A DNA stretch of 64,000 nucleotides from Warburgia ugandensis (taxonomy: Eukaryota; Streptophyta; Magnoliopsida; Canellales; Canellaceae), in NCBI GenBank assembly GCA_035236585.1, contig CP141127.1, positions 73,823,495 to 73,887,494 on the forward strand, written 5' to 3'. Positions 12,601 through 24,670 of the stretch are shown here, in pieces. Both the position numbers and the translations under genes were made by a program. The notes beneath the pieces are model-generated. The model made no database searches. It had not been told where the DNA came from and saw only the letters and a program-made list of their open reading frames with translations. The first letter of the stretch is position 1, and each line of letters starts with the position of its first letter.

Positions 12601-14430
12601 TGGAGCACAGTCTTTGTAGTCTCAGAAAATGATTACCGGGAAACAAAAGAGAAATTGACTAAGCATTGATGAAATCCCCTCCTGATGCGGCTCATTAATC
12701 TTTTCCTTTGAAGTTCTTCACTATCATTCAACTCCAGATAACCCGTATGATAGCAACAAAGGAACCATAGCCCGAACAGAAAAACAAAATGGGAAAAGTC
12801 CAAGTCAACAACGCGATCGCAACTTCCCTTGCACAAACATATAACTCAGCAAAACACCTCCTTTTCTCTTTAACATATCCATTGGTGTTCATCTTTTCAA
12901 ATGAATTTCTCGATTTCTGAAGTTTAACATGCTCGATTGTCCTTTAAAGCAACGAGGAGTGGTGTGATACGGAAGAAGGAAGAGTACATGCAGCGATAGT
13001 GCTGGGTTGACGATTGTATTGCCGACCTTTTCCTTTTACACGTGGACAGGGCATCAGGATCACCTGATCGATGTAGCTTTTCTGGGGCCCATCGACTGTT
13101 ACTCACCAAGTAAACGTGCGGCTTGTACACACAAATCACATATACGTCGAAAGTTCTAGATGGCAGTCAGCAGACCGAATTACGAGTGAGATCCAAATCT
13201 ATATTCATCTTCTAGGCCTTTCTAGGATAGGCAAGTCATGCATATGAAAACCTTTGGAATTGTTTCTTGAACTTTAGTGAGCTCTCGCTGATATGGATAA
13301 AATGCAAGTGGGCACTTAGGATATTTCTTTCATCTTTCTTCTTCTTCTTTCTCTACAAGCAAAAAATTACAAAAGAAGATTACTCATATACTCTCATAAA
13401 TCTATGCAGCCATACCTTGATATGATGAAGGGTGCTGACAGTGAATCCGTTATGGCTTCAATGGAAGATGCCTCTCTTTCTGCCAAACATAGGGCTATTA
13501 TGCATTTTGGCTTCGTGCTGTCTTTAAGGATGCGATTGTCTAAAGGAGAAAATTAATAGTTTGGATCAGAAAAAAATGCTTAGCATCATTCATATGTCTA
13601 GTTGGAAGAGTAAACTTGTGACTTTGTTGGGCAAATGCTCACATTTTAGGATTATAACTGACATCTCAGATAGTTAGATTGTAACATTAATCCATTTTTC
13701 CTGAGAAGAATCCAAACGGAAGTTGAGTCGCATCCCAATCAATCATGCTTTTTCCAATTTTTTCTGAACTCCTTCCTATCATTTCCTCAATTGCTTTTTC
13801 CCGAATATCCTAGAATCCCAGCCTTATTCATATGCTTATATAGCATCCCAGCAAGTTTTAACTAAACAGGAGATAATGTAGAGCAACTGATGGAAGACAA
13901 CTCAGCTTCTCTCTTAGAATTTGCTCACTTACAGGTTCGAGTTGCTGCTTTCCTCTTTAACTGGGTCTGCCCCTGTCCATATATCCGGAAACTTTGTGCC
14001 CGGCTGCCTTTCTTTTTAGCTTGTTATCATCTTTAAAAGGAAGAAGATATTTCTCAAATTTTGAACTTGATCTTTTTACCTTTTCTTTCATGGCAAAGAA
14101 AGGAATTAATTTACTGAAAGAGTAAGTGGCATAGAAAATTCATACAATAACAAAAGGAAAAAGAAGAGATGGGAGACAGTAATTCCAATGACGACTCTCG
14201 TATTTGAAGTTTATATAGCAGCCATAATCAATATACACTCTTGTTCTAACAGTGACATTCCTATGCAACCCTTTTTTATAAGACAATAAGAAGAGCCACT
14301 ATAACTATCTCTCGAGAAGAAACAAATAAAAAAGAAACAAAAAAGGAAAGAAACCTAAATTAATTGGAAAATGTTCAATAGGGAGAGGACTCATAATGTT
14401 CAATAAAAGAAGCAATTGATTGTTTTTTTG
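12600..14430. other. Intergenic DNA without recognised features
   Basis: AT-rich spacer between the proton pump and the L1 relic. Reading frames are short and interrupted. I recognise no protein domain, terminal repeat or RNA gene in it. A small CTT-rich tract lies near 13330-13355. Confidence 0.5.
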
Positions 14431-16420
14431 AGAAAAGATTAAATTTATCCACTAGGGAGAATTGACCCCCTTGTGACTTTACAATAAGATTGAGATAGGG
14501 ATTATAAATGTCTTCAATGCAAACAAGCCATTCTACACATATTGCATGTAGGCCAATTTTACACTCAAATACAGAGATACAACCCCTTGCATTTCCCTTT
14601 CTTCTATCTCACTAACTCCCTCTTTTGGGATGTTTAGGTACCTAGTTTTGAAGTAATAAAAAAAACACCCCCTCTCTAGCTAACTTATCTATTGCACCAT
14701 TGGCAAATCTGTGTGACACATTGAAATTTGTGCTACTTTAAGGAGCAAGTCAATTCTTTCAGACAACTCCCCAAATCCCCAAGGTCTTTTACTTCTATCC
14801 TTGACCCATCTAATTGAATTAAGTAATTTCCTTCCACCATAATAGTTTGAAGTTTTAGTTGAGACCAACTAATTGTAGTAGAAATCTCTACCTAGTTGAG
14901 TCACAAATTCCCTAGAGACTAGAGAAGTCAAAGAGTCTTCATGATTTGTCATAAGTTCTCCTACGCCTCCAGGTCCTAGGTTAGAGTAGCAAGCCCCATC
15001 AAATTTTATTTTGAACTATCCCAAAGGAAGAAGTTTCAAGTCTAGCTTATAGACATCTTTCCTCTTCATGACTTGTAAGATGTTGCTCCAACCTCTAGTA
15101 CTTATATTAAGAAACAAGAAGAAAACCACTTGGTTACATACGCCCATGAAACATATGCTCTTATGATTTGCTCATTGAGTATGTATTGGCTATTTGCTTG
15201 TAGTTGAAACTTTTGCATTGCATCTAAGCTACAAATACCATGCTACTGTAGAAAAACTTAACCTCCATAATTTTTTCCTTTGATAATCCACCTTACTCCT
15301 TATCATTATGTGCATAATTCTTATGTCATATTTGGAAGGTTCCATGAAATGTAAAATTTTCTTGGCATATCTATACATCCTTCACTGTTGGATAGTGTAA
15401 CATTGTGTGATATCTAGATTCAGTATCTCCTTTGCATAAATAGCATCAATAGGGACCATAAGTTCCTTTCGAGATGATCCAAGTGAAAAAAGCCCTTTTT
15501 TGAAGGGGGGGGGGGCATAATTCTAAATCATGTTTGTAGGAGGTGAAGGTTAACTAAAAGGTATCAATCAATAGTAAACTGATTTCATTGAGAATCTACC
15601 ACTTGAGTTTGGTACCCAAATTATGGTATTGTCTCTCGTAGCATCTATGAAGTTTTTGTTGATTTTAGACTCATTTATCTGATCTTGCACTAGACCTTGG
15701 TAGTCTTCTTGAGATGATTGACCATGTGATACTTTCATTGGAGATGGTATAGAAATCTCTGATGAAAGCTTGAGGCTTGGGGAGTGACTCTATACTATCT
15801 AACTAAATCAGGAGCTAGTAGACCATCTACACTCGACATCTGATTCTAGATTTTGATCATGTTTTCATATAGGGCTTAAGTTTTTTTTTTTGAGCTTTGA
15901 AGAAGCTTAAATTTTTTATAATTTGTTTCTAAATGAAGAAGGCCCTTTAACACTCTTGAGGCTCTACCCACCAGTAACTAGCTAGTTTTTACATTTCCCT
16001 GGTTGCTTTCTTCCAAAGGCCTTTTGTGACAACTTCTAATCTCCAAAGCCATTTACATAAGAGTGCTTGGTTATGCTCTCTTTATCTTCTAATGCCCAAG
16101 CCAACATCTCTAACATGCATTTTCCCATGCTACCAGAAGCATTCCTCTTTTATCCTCTCCTCTTTTCCATGAGAATTTTCTTTGCATTTCCTTCATATTC
16201 TAATTAAATTTACTAGACATTTTAGTAAGCACATGTAATAGATTGGTACATTTTGGAGAGGTTCCTTAATTAAAGTAAGCCTTCCCCTTATAGAGAGAAA
16301 AGATCCCTTTTATATGGCCAATTTACTCTAACATCTTTCAATTGCTAGTTCCCATAAGCAAGAGTATTTGAGAACACGAGGTAATCCCAAGTATGTACAT
16401 CAGACTGTTACCACCTGAAA
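14430..16420 (-). pseudogene. Decayed L1-type LINE, end of RT through RNase H
   Basis: Read on the - strand from 16420 down, the translation, broken by stops and frameshifts, follows the C-terminal half of a plant L1 ORF2. First comes a YLGLPR...LWE.AIER block and an FSWKRGEDKRG...VAWENAC block (about 16410-16050), the conserved region after the reverse-transcriptase palm. Next is a zinc-finger-RVT-like IIWVPNSSGRFSMKS (about 15660-15590). Last is an RNase H domain beginning FKIKFDGACYSNLGPGG (about 15040-14980) with a later RWVKDRSKRPWGFGE (about 14830-14770). The copy is 5'-truncated in this view: I could not follow the catalytic RT palm upstream of 16420. A short T-run near 14427 could be the remnant of the poly(A) tail on the opposite strand. 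It is non-functional. Confidence 0.8.
15508..15518. repeat. Poly-G run inside the L1 relic
   Basis: A run of ten or so G residues lies in otherwise AT-rich DNA. It may be a local expansion or an assembly artefact. Nothing else supports a function. Confidence 0.6.
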
Positions 16421-16984
16421 TCCCATTTTATGGAGTGATTTGGATCAAATGAAGATTTATCATGTTCAAATCTCAAAAGAACAAATCGAGCCCTAAGGAG
16501 AAACCTTAGAAAAGCCTAGAAAACTTAAGAGAAGTCTTTCCTTTCAATAAGATGTAAAAAATTCATTTTTACATATTTAAGACCCAACATAGAATGAAAA
16601 CCTCACTTAAAGCCAATAGGGGTCTAATGGTCCTAATAATAGAAAAATAGGCTTAAATGATACCTAAAGTATGTCAAAAGATGTGAGCTGCTTCAAAGTG
16701 CTTTTAGGATTAGAAATAAGCTCTTTCTTTCTGGATTTGGCTTAGCAATGCCCTTAGGTAGGTATATGCATCTTCCTATATATCAATCCCTTCAATTTGA
16801 ATAGACATTGTCCTCAAGCTTACTAGTAGTAGGGTGAATGGATGGTCCTCAAACAAATTTGTCACATTAAAAGTTTTAGAGATCCCCATCAAGTTTCAAA
16901 TGTCAAAGATATATTGTTGTTGTTAAGCTTCTAGATAATGCAATGTGACCCAATCTTCCTTGGTTTCAACTTATTATATGTACC

Positions 16985-17530
16985 CATTGGAAAATATAGT
17001 TTAGTTGCATAATCTTATTTTGGAATCAGTAGATTAGTTATTTGCATCTTAGTTTAGATTTAGAAATTTTCCTTTTTTAATTTTAGCAAGTTCAATTTTT
17101 AGTAAGTTTTTGGTTAGGTAAGTGCTAATTTAGGAAAGTTTCTAATTTGAGTAGTTTCCTTAAGATTAGTTGCCTAATTTGATTCATTCTAATTTAGCAT
17201 TAGTTCCCTTTTGTTGCTTGCTTGTTATTTAGGTAAATTTCCATTCTGATTGCCTAGCTTTATTTTTAGAAAGTTTCTTTTAAGTCTAATTTCTAATTCC
17301 ATTTCATGTTACTTTACACTTAGTTTAATCACATCTTTGTCTCTTTCGCTGAAGTTAATCAATTTAAATAGAATCCAATCTATTGCAAATTTGTGAGACT
17401 CCTCATGGAATCAACCTCGCTTGTGTGAACTTACTACATTAATTCCTGTACTTGCAAGTAAGTAAAACATCACACCAAATACCCAATTCAAATTATGATA
17501 AGGGAATCCCATATTTTTTGAGAAAAAATT
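16985..17530 (+). repeat. Family X dispersed repeat, fragment C
   Basis: This segment matches 53100-53700 (copy A) in the same orientation and the reverse complement of 57230-57409 plus 60683-60880 (copy B). Shared landmarks are the AGAAATTTTCCTTTTTT stretch, GGTTAGGTAAGT, TTTCCTTAAG, a TGAGACTCCTCATGGAAT block, and a common TACTTGCAAGT end followed by AAATACCCAATTCAA. The CTTGCAAGT end followed by conserved sequence may be an LTR end and the start of an internal region, perhaps of a Tat/Athila-type element, but no clear primer-binding site was found. Confidence 0.65.
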
Positions 17531-18498
17531 GATAATAGGACTCCATGTTATGATATAACAGTGTTGTTTCCCCTTAGTCAAGCTTCTCACTATCATGATG
17601 TCTAAACAATTGATCTTGGTCAATCATATCTCTCCTTAAAAATCATTCTTTCATTTCACCACACTACAACCAAATGAAAGGTGAATATGCTCACGACATG
17701 TCACTAAAGATAATGGGTTATGCATATGATTAAAGATAGTGGGTTGTATACATGATTAAGTGATAATGGGTTATGTACATGATTAAGTCTTGTTGAGTTA
17801 GTTTGTTTCAAGAACTCTTAACTAGAATAAAGATCAAAAGGCAGCAGATTGAGAAAACTCCGTCTGCATGGGGTTGTGATGATTATCTAGAAGCAACCTA
17901 TTTGGTAAGAAATTGTATAGATATGTCTCCTTCGAGTCTCTCACTTCTACACTTCTGTGAAGCTAAGTCTAAGAAGCTATCTAAGCTCACTACTTAAACA
18001 CCACACCCTCTTCCCTCTAATAAAGGGAGGAATAGGGCAAGATGAGAGATTTATATTGAGGTTGATTGCTTCTTCTTGAATTTGTTTTCTTCCTCAATGT
18101 GCTATTTGTTCTTTTCTAGCACTTCTATGGATAAGGAACCAAGTAAAGGGTGGATTGTATAAGCTAAAATTAATAATTAGTGGTAAGAAAGAGCTCTTAC
18201 TTTCTATGTAGTTGTAGGATTTTTTGTTTTTCTATAATTTTCAATCTTTATTTTTCTAAATGACAATGGAAGGAAAAAGTTTTGGATGATGGTTTTGATG
18301 AGGAAAAAGGGAAGGGGGATTTTGAGAAGGACTAGGAACTAGGGATTTGATTGGCATCTGGATATTGCCTAGATTTTGGGGCCCCTTTGTTTCAATTTGT
18401 ATTTCCCTTCTTCTTGGAGTATTTCTTTTTTCTTTTTTCTTCATTTTGGATCACTTGAAGAACACTTTCCTATGACATGTTGTTCCCACCTTTGCTTT
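17530..18498. other. Spacer with a short tandem repeat, no gene
   Basis: AT-rich spacer between the family X fragment and the first gypsy LTR. Its only clear structure is the three-copy 26-27-base repeat at 17705-17783. Small open frames (for example 17803-17997) have no recognised features. Confidence 0.5.
17705..17783. repeat. Three tandem copies of a 26-27-base unit
   Basis: Units at 17705-17730, 17731-17756 and 17757-17783 share the pattern TAA-(a)GATAATGGGTTAT-G-A-ATGAT with a few substitutions. It is a minisatellite seed of unknown origin. Confidence 0.85.
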
Positions 18499-19086
18499 TG
18501 TAACAACACTAAGCTTAATAATACAAATATTTATTTTTGCAAAAGTTATCACAAGCAAGCTAGCTCAATTGGTTGTGGAGTGAGTGCTAATAACTTAAGC
18601 TTAGAATTCAAATATCCTAAGTGATAAGTTCAATAACTTTTGTAGAAAATCCTCATCCATGAACTAGGGGATACCTAGGTACAATGATTTGATCAAGTTT
18701 GGACACCCAATCTTGTTAGGAAACTAAGATAAAATTAGAATAAGACTAGAATAAAAGAGATCAAGAAAAATCTAGAGAATTTTGAGAAATCAGGAAAGTC
18801 AACCTAGGATTGTGATATATAGTATAATGAGATGGAAGGCTAGGATCATGTTGACTAAGGAAAAAATAATATAAAGATCTAGGGAGCATGAAATAGTAAG
18901 GGAATTAAGATACAAAATTTGGACTAGAATAATATTAGGATCTAGGATAGTGAAGGATTGGAAAGAAGAGCACTAGGGGAAACTGTGATAATACAAATTA
19001 ACAAAGAGGAACAAACCTTAAATGGTAACTAGCTGAGATGTCCCATATAGTGTAGGATGTCCTAGCTAGGTAGAGAAATAGAAAAC

Positions 19087-19088
<2 letters not shown>

Positions 19089-19160
<72 letters not shown>
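19089..19160. repeat. (GA)n microsatellite in LTR 1
   Basis: About 36 uninterrupted GA units. The same position in LTR 2 (29526-29631) and LTR 3 (35071-35097) also carries (GA)n, so the tract belongs to the LTR family. Confidence 0.97.
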
Positions 19161-19163
<3 letters not shown>

Positions 19164-20884
19164 CATTAGGAGGCTTTTTCCCTCAAACACCATGTTTTTG
19201 GACAAGAGGAGTGTAGAAGAATAGTTTTGTCAACAAGGTTAGGGGATTGTGGTTAAGGAACTTGTCTAAACTAGGTTGAGTTTCCAACTAGTGTTAAGGT
19301 TTATGCATGTGTTTGTTCGATGAAAGTAATAGGGTGCGTGATGTTTTAATTCGTCATCAAATTATTTTGTATCATCAAGCTCCATTATTTGGTGAATCAT
19401 TTGAGCATGTTTAGTATTACTTTGTAAGTATTCTTAGAAATCTCCAATCTCCTGAATGAGTTTGAGTCATTGATAAATGTATATAAGGGTGCATCACCTT
19501 TCATGGGGTTATTTCATTTTACCCAGCCATTAGTGCATGGCACCTATTGTTGGCATGCGAGAATGGCTTGGGACTATTTGATCATCAAGGGTGTAGGGGC
19601 ACACAATCCTAGTGTACAGAGGATCAAACCTTGGCTATCATTCATGCTAGGGAATAACGCCTGGTTCTATGGGTTTTAGCATACTCTTCAACAAATTGGT
19701 TTCGATAATATGGGCACCTACTTCTAACCATCTTTTTGATCCATCTCTACCCTTTATTTATGCATGATTATCATTGTATAAATTTTTGTAGAGGTTGCAT
19801 GAGGCTATTAAGGATGGATGAAATTTTGATTTTTGTTTCACCTTAGAGTGGCACTTACTTTATAGATCTATTTAAAACTACAAGATCCAAACGTTGATCT
19901 TTGGAAAGAGACATACCTTGTGGAGTGGATGCAGTTGATTTTGATAATTGATTCCTCTAGTAGATGGTGCAAATCCATAAGTTTACATGAGAATGATTTA
20001 GTCAATTTGTAGATATTTGCATGATGTTGTCCTTAGAAATATTTTAAGCATAGTCTTGACCATTAATTTCTATGAAGGTACCATAAGTTTACACTTGATT
20101 TTGGATCTAAATGTTTGAATGAATATTCCTTAGCGCATTGCATCTTCTCCACATGATCTAGCCATTGATTTACCATTAGTGTTTGGCACCTACTCATTAT
20201 CCATTTGAAGCTAAATCTCAGCAATTGATCTTTCTATTTGACCTAATGAATTCCAAGAGGATGGATGGTTTATGCATATAGCATTTCACTGCTATTTTCT
20301 TGCAAAAATAGATTTTTTTCATCATCTACTACTCTATTTATCCAGTGCATGGTACTTAGTAGTTTTGATCCATTTTGGAAAAATAGTGAGATTATGCATA
20401 TTCAACCTATATGTTTTGTATAAGAATGATGGGTTGTAGCCATTTGTATGTAGCAAATGCTACAAATGAGATTTATTCTATTTTGATCATTAATGGATGG
20501 CTACATATATCCATTTGTATTATTACTACTTATTTTTGGCACATATCAATTGAAAGTTTGCTTTGTGGCATTTTATGTGAATGATTATGGAAATTTTTTG
20601 AATGATGAATGATTTTGAAAAGAATGGATATATGGACTAATTTCAATCATGATATGGACTTGAAAAAGTCAAAATGTAGGCTTGCTTAGGTCAAGCCAAG
20701 TATTTATAGGGGTAAAAACCCTTTGGTTGCTATACTAGGAACATCAGTTGGTCACTAGCTTCTGAGATGAGATGTCTACCCTAAGAGGCCTATTGATGAG
20801 AGCATTATGTCATGTGGATACTTCTCTCTTATGATCTAATGTCCTTATGAAGACTGATGTACCCTTGTAGTATTCAAAGCCTAA

Positions 20885-23800
20885 TGTGGTGTGACGACCC
20901 GAGTTTTTATGATGCAATTTTATAATAACAGCGAGATCAATCTCTGTTTTAAAATAATTTATGCAAAAACATGCATAGAAAATCTTTTTCCTTTTAATTA
21001 AAATTGTTTGTATAAAGAGCCCGAGTGTTATGACAAAATCTCAATGCATAGTGCCATGGAAAATTTTAAACCAAATAGAAATAAGTACCACTCCCAGGAT
21101 TGTTAGTCACAGCCACAGTTATAAACAAATACTTACAACCAAGTTTATAGCAATTATGAAAGGGATTACTAGTTAAGTCCTCGCTTAGCCTTACCTTTAC
21201 TTAAATGACTATAGTCCTAACGCTTTTCGATTCTCCTTCTAGTTATACCTTGTTTGATCTTAAAAAAAATTTATGGATTGGGTTTAGTATTTATCATACT
21301 CAGTAGGCAACCTAATACTACCATTTTGAAAACACGGCATATAACATAAAAAGAAGAAGCTTGCATGTAATACATCAGGGTGCCTGTTTTGAATAAATAT
21401 ACATATGTATGCACAAAATGTAATAATGCCATCCATAGAATCCTTTACCGGACTTTAGTATGCATCAATAGAGATATGACTAAATTCAGAAAATCAAAAT
21501 CAATTAGAACTCAATAGATCTAAGGCATGAGATCTCTACAACACGTCAAATCAATGAGTCATATATAATGATTATGAAATACTTAAAATAGTCCTCATTT
21601 GAGGCAAACGATCGCATCATAAAATAATAGGCACACGGTCTCAAGATGACTGGTCACGAGTACTCGTTTACGACCATCTCAATGATATATGCATATTAAT
21701 ATGACTGAAATCATAGGTGGGTCACTATGCTCCTCTGTAGGCTGCCTCTTTCAGCGATTTGCCCACTTGGGACTCGAGGTTTTGTTCCGACTGTAGGCTG
21801 CCTCCTTCGGTGATCTGCCCACTTAGAACTCAAGGTTTTATTTCTTATCCAGGTTGCCTCATTCGACGATCTATCTGCTATCCCTACGTAGGTTGCCTCA
21901 TTCGGCGATCTACCTACTTAGCATATTGCCCACCATGCTCAATAGCCCAAAAAGCATATACATAAAGAATCCAAATCTCAATCATCGAAATCATGCAATT
22001 TATGCATTTATTTGCAAACCATGCGAGTGGTGCATTCATAAAATCAATTCCATGCAAATAATTGCATTTAAGATCATAAGTAAACATTTGCATACTCATT
22101 ATGCAAATATGATATCTTATAAGGCATACTAAACACGGTCATTAGGGAAATGCATATGAAAGCTTTAGTAGTAGCAGACTACCTACAAATCATGTACATT
22201 TGGAAATGCATTAAAACATAGTAGTATCAGACTACCTACGTTGAGCGTCGTTACTTAGCTCGTGCTTTTCCTCAATTCGATCCCTATAGTATCTTGGTGA
22301 AGTCCTAAATCCCTGGGTGTTGTTCAGCCATACGATCCTAACATTAGTTCTTGATTCATAGGGCAACGGCTAGATCTATATGATTCATGAGTTTCTAGAG
22401 GTCGATCCACGACATTCTTGGTCTAAGAATGTCCTTAGGCCTCTATTAGATCAGGCCATGTGGTCTGATTATGATTTTTATATTTTTTAGGCTATAGTCA
22501 CCCTAAATATTTTCTTGATCCTAAATATTATTGCCTAATTAGGTCCGCGTCACCAATATGGACGCAATGGTTCTTTCGGACTGTTAATCGGAGTCCTACA
22601 GCTCCTGAATTTGCATTTTTAGCATTTCACGATCACAGACGAACCAGATTCGTCCATGCATAGGGCCTGCGCGTCATGGTTCCTAGGACACTCACGTGCC
22701 CTGGTCGAACCAGGACCCGCCCCCATACAAGGCATGAGCCTGAGGGCCGCGCCAGGGACCGCGTTCGCATGTGCACGCATGCCCAAGCAATGCGCTATGA
22801 CACGCATCCTGGATGGCGTCATGCAGATGCGTCTTTGGTGCAGCGGCGGTGGGCCTCGGCTCCCAGGACATACCATGCGTCCCGATCGAGCCAAGAAACT
22901 ATTTGCACGGGACATGTGTGCGAGGATAGCCCCCAGGGAGCTTGGCACGGGCGTGCGTTACGCCATGTGCCCCTGGCTCGCTCGTGCACCCCTGGGATGC
23001 CCATGCACCCTTGGGAGGCCCGTGCGCCCCGAGGAGGTGCTGCCTTTCGATGAGTTTTCACCCATCTAGCACCTTCCACAAAAAACTGGTGATTTTTTGG
23101 CCAAAAAGCACCCAATCCGGTGTGGATCTGGGCTGGGAAGGAGGGGAAAATGAAGATCACCCTGGGCAGCCTGAAACGACACCCTTGTTGGTGGGTTCGA
23201 CTCCTTCTCCCCTGCTGGAAGCCCTAGTCATTGTGCCTAGGGTTTTGGAATGAACCCATCTTCCCTAATGGGTTTTTCGGCCGGGGAAATGCCAGATCCG
23301 GCCGGGTTACGGGGGAAAATGAAGGGGAAAAAGAGAAGGAAAGAGAGCTTACCTGGGAACTCGAGATGGAGTTGGTCTCATGCTTAGGATGCTTGCTCAA
23401 AACCTCCTTGCCTGGAGAAGGAGGAGTGGGGAGAAATTTATGGGAGAGGGAAGGCGGTGCCGTCCTATGGTGGTGCCATCATTTTTCCTGGCACTGCCTT
23501 GCAGAGGCGATGCTGGAAGTTCTGGAAGCAACTGGAGGAGGAAGATGATGGGGGTGCCATTATCAAAATAGCCCGTGCATTTTTTGTCTTTTTCGTTTTT
23601 AGGTTTAATTTACAAAAATGCCCTCAATCTTCACATGCTTATAATTCCATACGACCTCCATTTTTGGCGTTCTTTGAGGCGTTGGATTCCATTTTGAGTG
23701 TAGAATCTAATGGCACTGATTTTTCTTACAACTTCCTATTTTTCCTATTTAATTTAAAATAAAACATCCAATTACCTCTTAAGACTAGTAAACATATATT

Positions 23801-23901
23801 AATTCCTAAAAAGAGATAAGTTACAGTATCAGTGGTAAGTGGTAAGCATTATATTTGTTCTTCATACAAAATGTCTTCAAAATTTGGGTCATTACATGTG
23901 G
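20885..23901. mobile_element. Solo LTR (3007 bp) with TGTGG target duplication
   Basis: The insertion spans 20890-23896. It starts TGTGACGACCC and ends GGGTCATTACA, giving imperfect inverted termini with the TG...CA boundaries of LTR elements. It is flanked by identical 5-base duplications, TGTGG at 20885-20889 and 23897-23901. No protein-coding relic, primer-binding site or internal long direct repeat was seen, so it reads as a solo LTR left by recombination between the two LTRs of a full element. It lies inside LTR 1 of the gypsy array and is therefore younger. The part at 22620-23560 is markedly GC-rich. A non-autonomous element without LTRs is a less likely alternative. Confidence 0.82.
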
Positions 23902-24658
23902 TTGGCTATGGGTCCTCTACATGCATAGTATACTATATAGTTAATAGCCATGGACTAACATGTTTGTGATCCTTGAGGATATTAACCGTTGCTTAGATTA
24001 TGCTTGTAGTGGGACACTACCACTTAATGACACAACATATTATGATATGCCATTCTTTGACAGAAGTCCAATAGGCTTGTATATGTGTGATTTGGAAGAA
24101 ATATTAAATGTTTTCAAAAACACTAGATTTTTGTAAAAGCATAAATGTTTATATTGCACTTATGATAAGACATATTTTTTAAATGGCTGATTTAAGCTTG
24201 TTTCTATTGAATCATTGTACTCACCTGACAAAACGTTTCAAATGAACCACAAGAAGAATAAGTGGTTTGGCTAAAAGAAGTCGATGAGGGAGAAGTAGAA
24301 GAAGAAAAGTATGAATTAAAGTAGTTTAGTTGAACTCATTATTATTTGGTTTTATAACTATGAACAATTTGAGGATAATTGTAATAAGATATTGACACTG
24401 ATATATCTAAATTGAATTATGGCTTGACTTTAAATTCCTTATTATTTAAGCCAAGACCAAAGAACCTTAGAATTGTATGATTTTATTCCACTATTATATG
24501 TGAAGGATTTTGTTTAAATGATACCATGGTGAAGGGTAGAATTGAGAAAATATGTACATATATTATATATTTTAAATATTTTAAAAAATCATGTAGGAAA
24601 GTTTCTTTTATAAATTCTATTTTGAAAATCAATTTATGAAAATTTAGGTCCTAACACA

Positions 24659-24670
24659 TGGTATCAGAGC
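24659..24670 (+). other. Primer-binding site (initiator tRNA-Met type)
   Basis: TGGTATCAGAGC directly follows the CA end of LTR 1. It is the standard sequence complementary to the 3' end of initiator tRNA-Met that primes minus-strand synthesis in many plant Ty3/gypsy and Copia elements. It fixes the LTR/internal boundary and the + orientation. Confidence 0.9.

Larger units (their letters stand above)
18499..24658 (+). mobile_element. LTR 1 of the tandem gypsy array, interrupted by a solo LTR
   Basis: It begins TGTAACAAC at 18499 and ends ACACA at 24658, directly followed by a primer-binding site. The sequence 18540-20580 matches LTR 2 (29010-31070) and LTR 3 (34540-36280) in order and orientation, including the GCAAGCTAGCT start, the (GA)n block and the GCATGGCACCTA segment. 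Without the inserted 3007-base element at 20890-23896 and one TSD copy, the LTR would be about 3.15 kb. Many substitutions and indels separate the three copies, so the element is old. Confidence 0.82.

Noticed and set aside
22619..23571. Several 100-137-codon frames on both strands
   Set aside because: They are produced by high GC content in the solo LTR, overlap in many frames and have no recognised domain.
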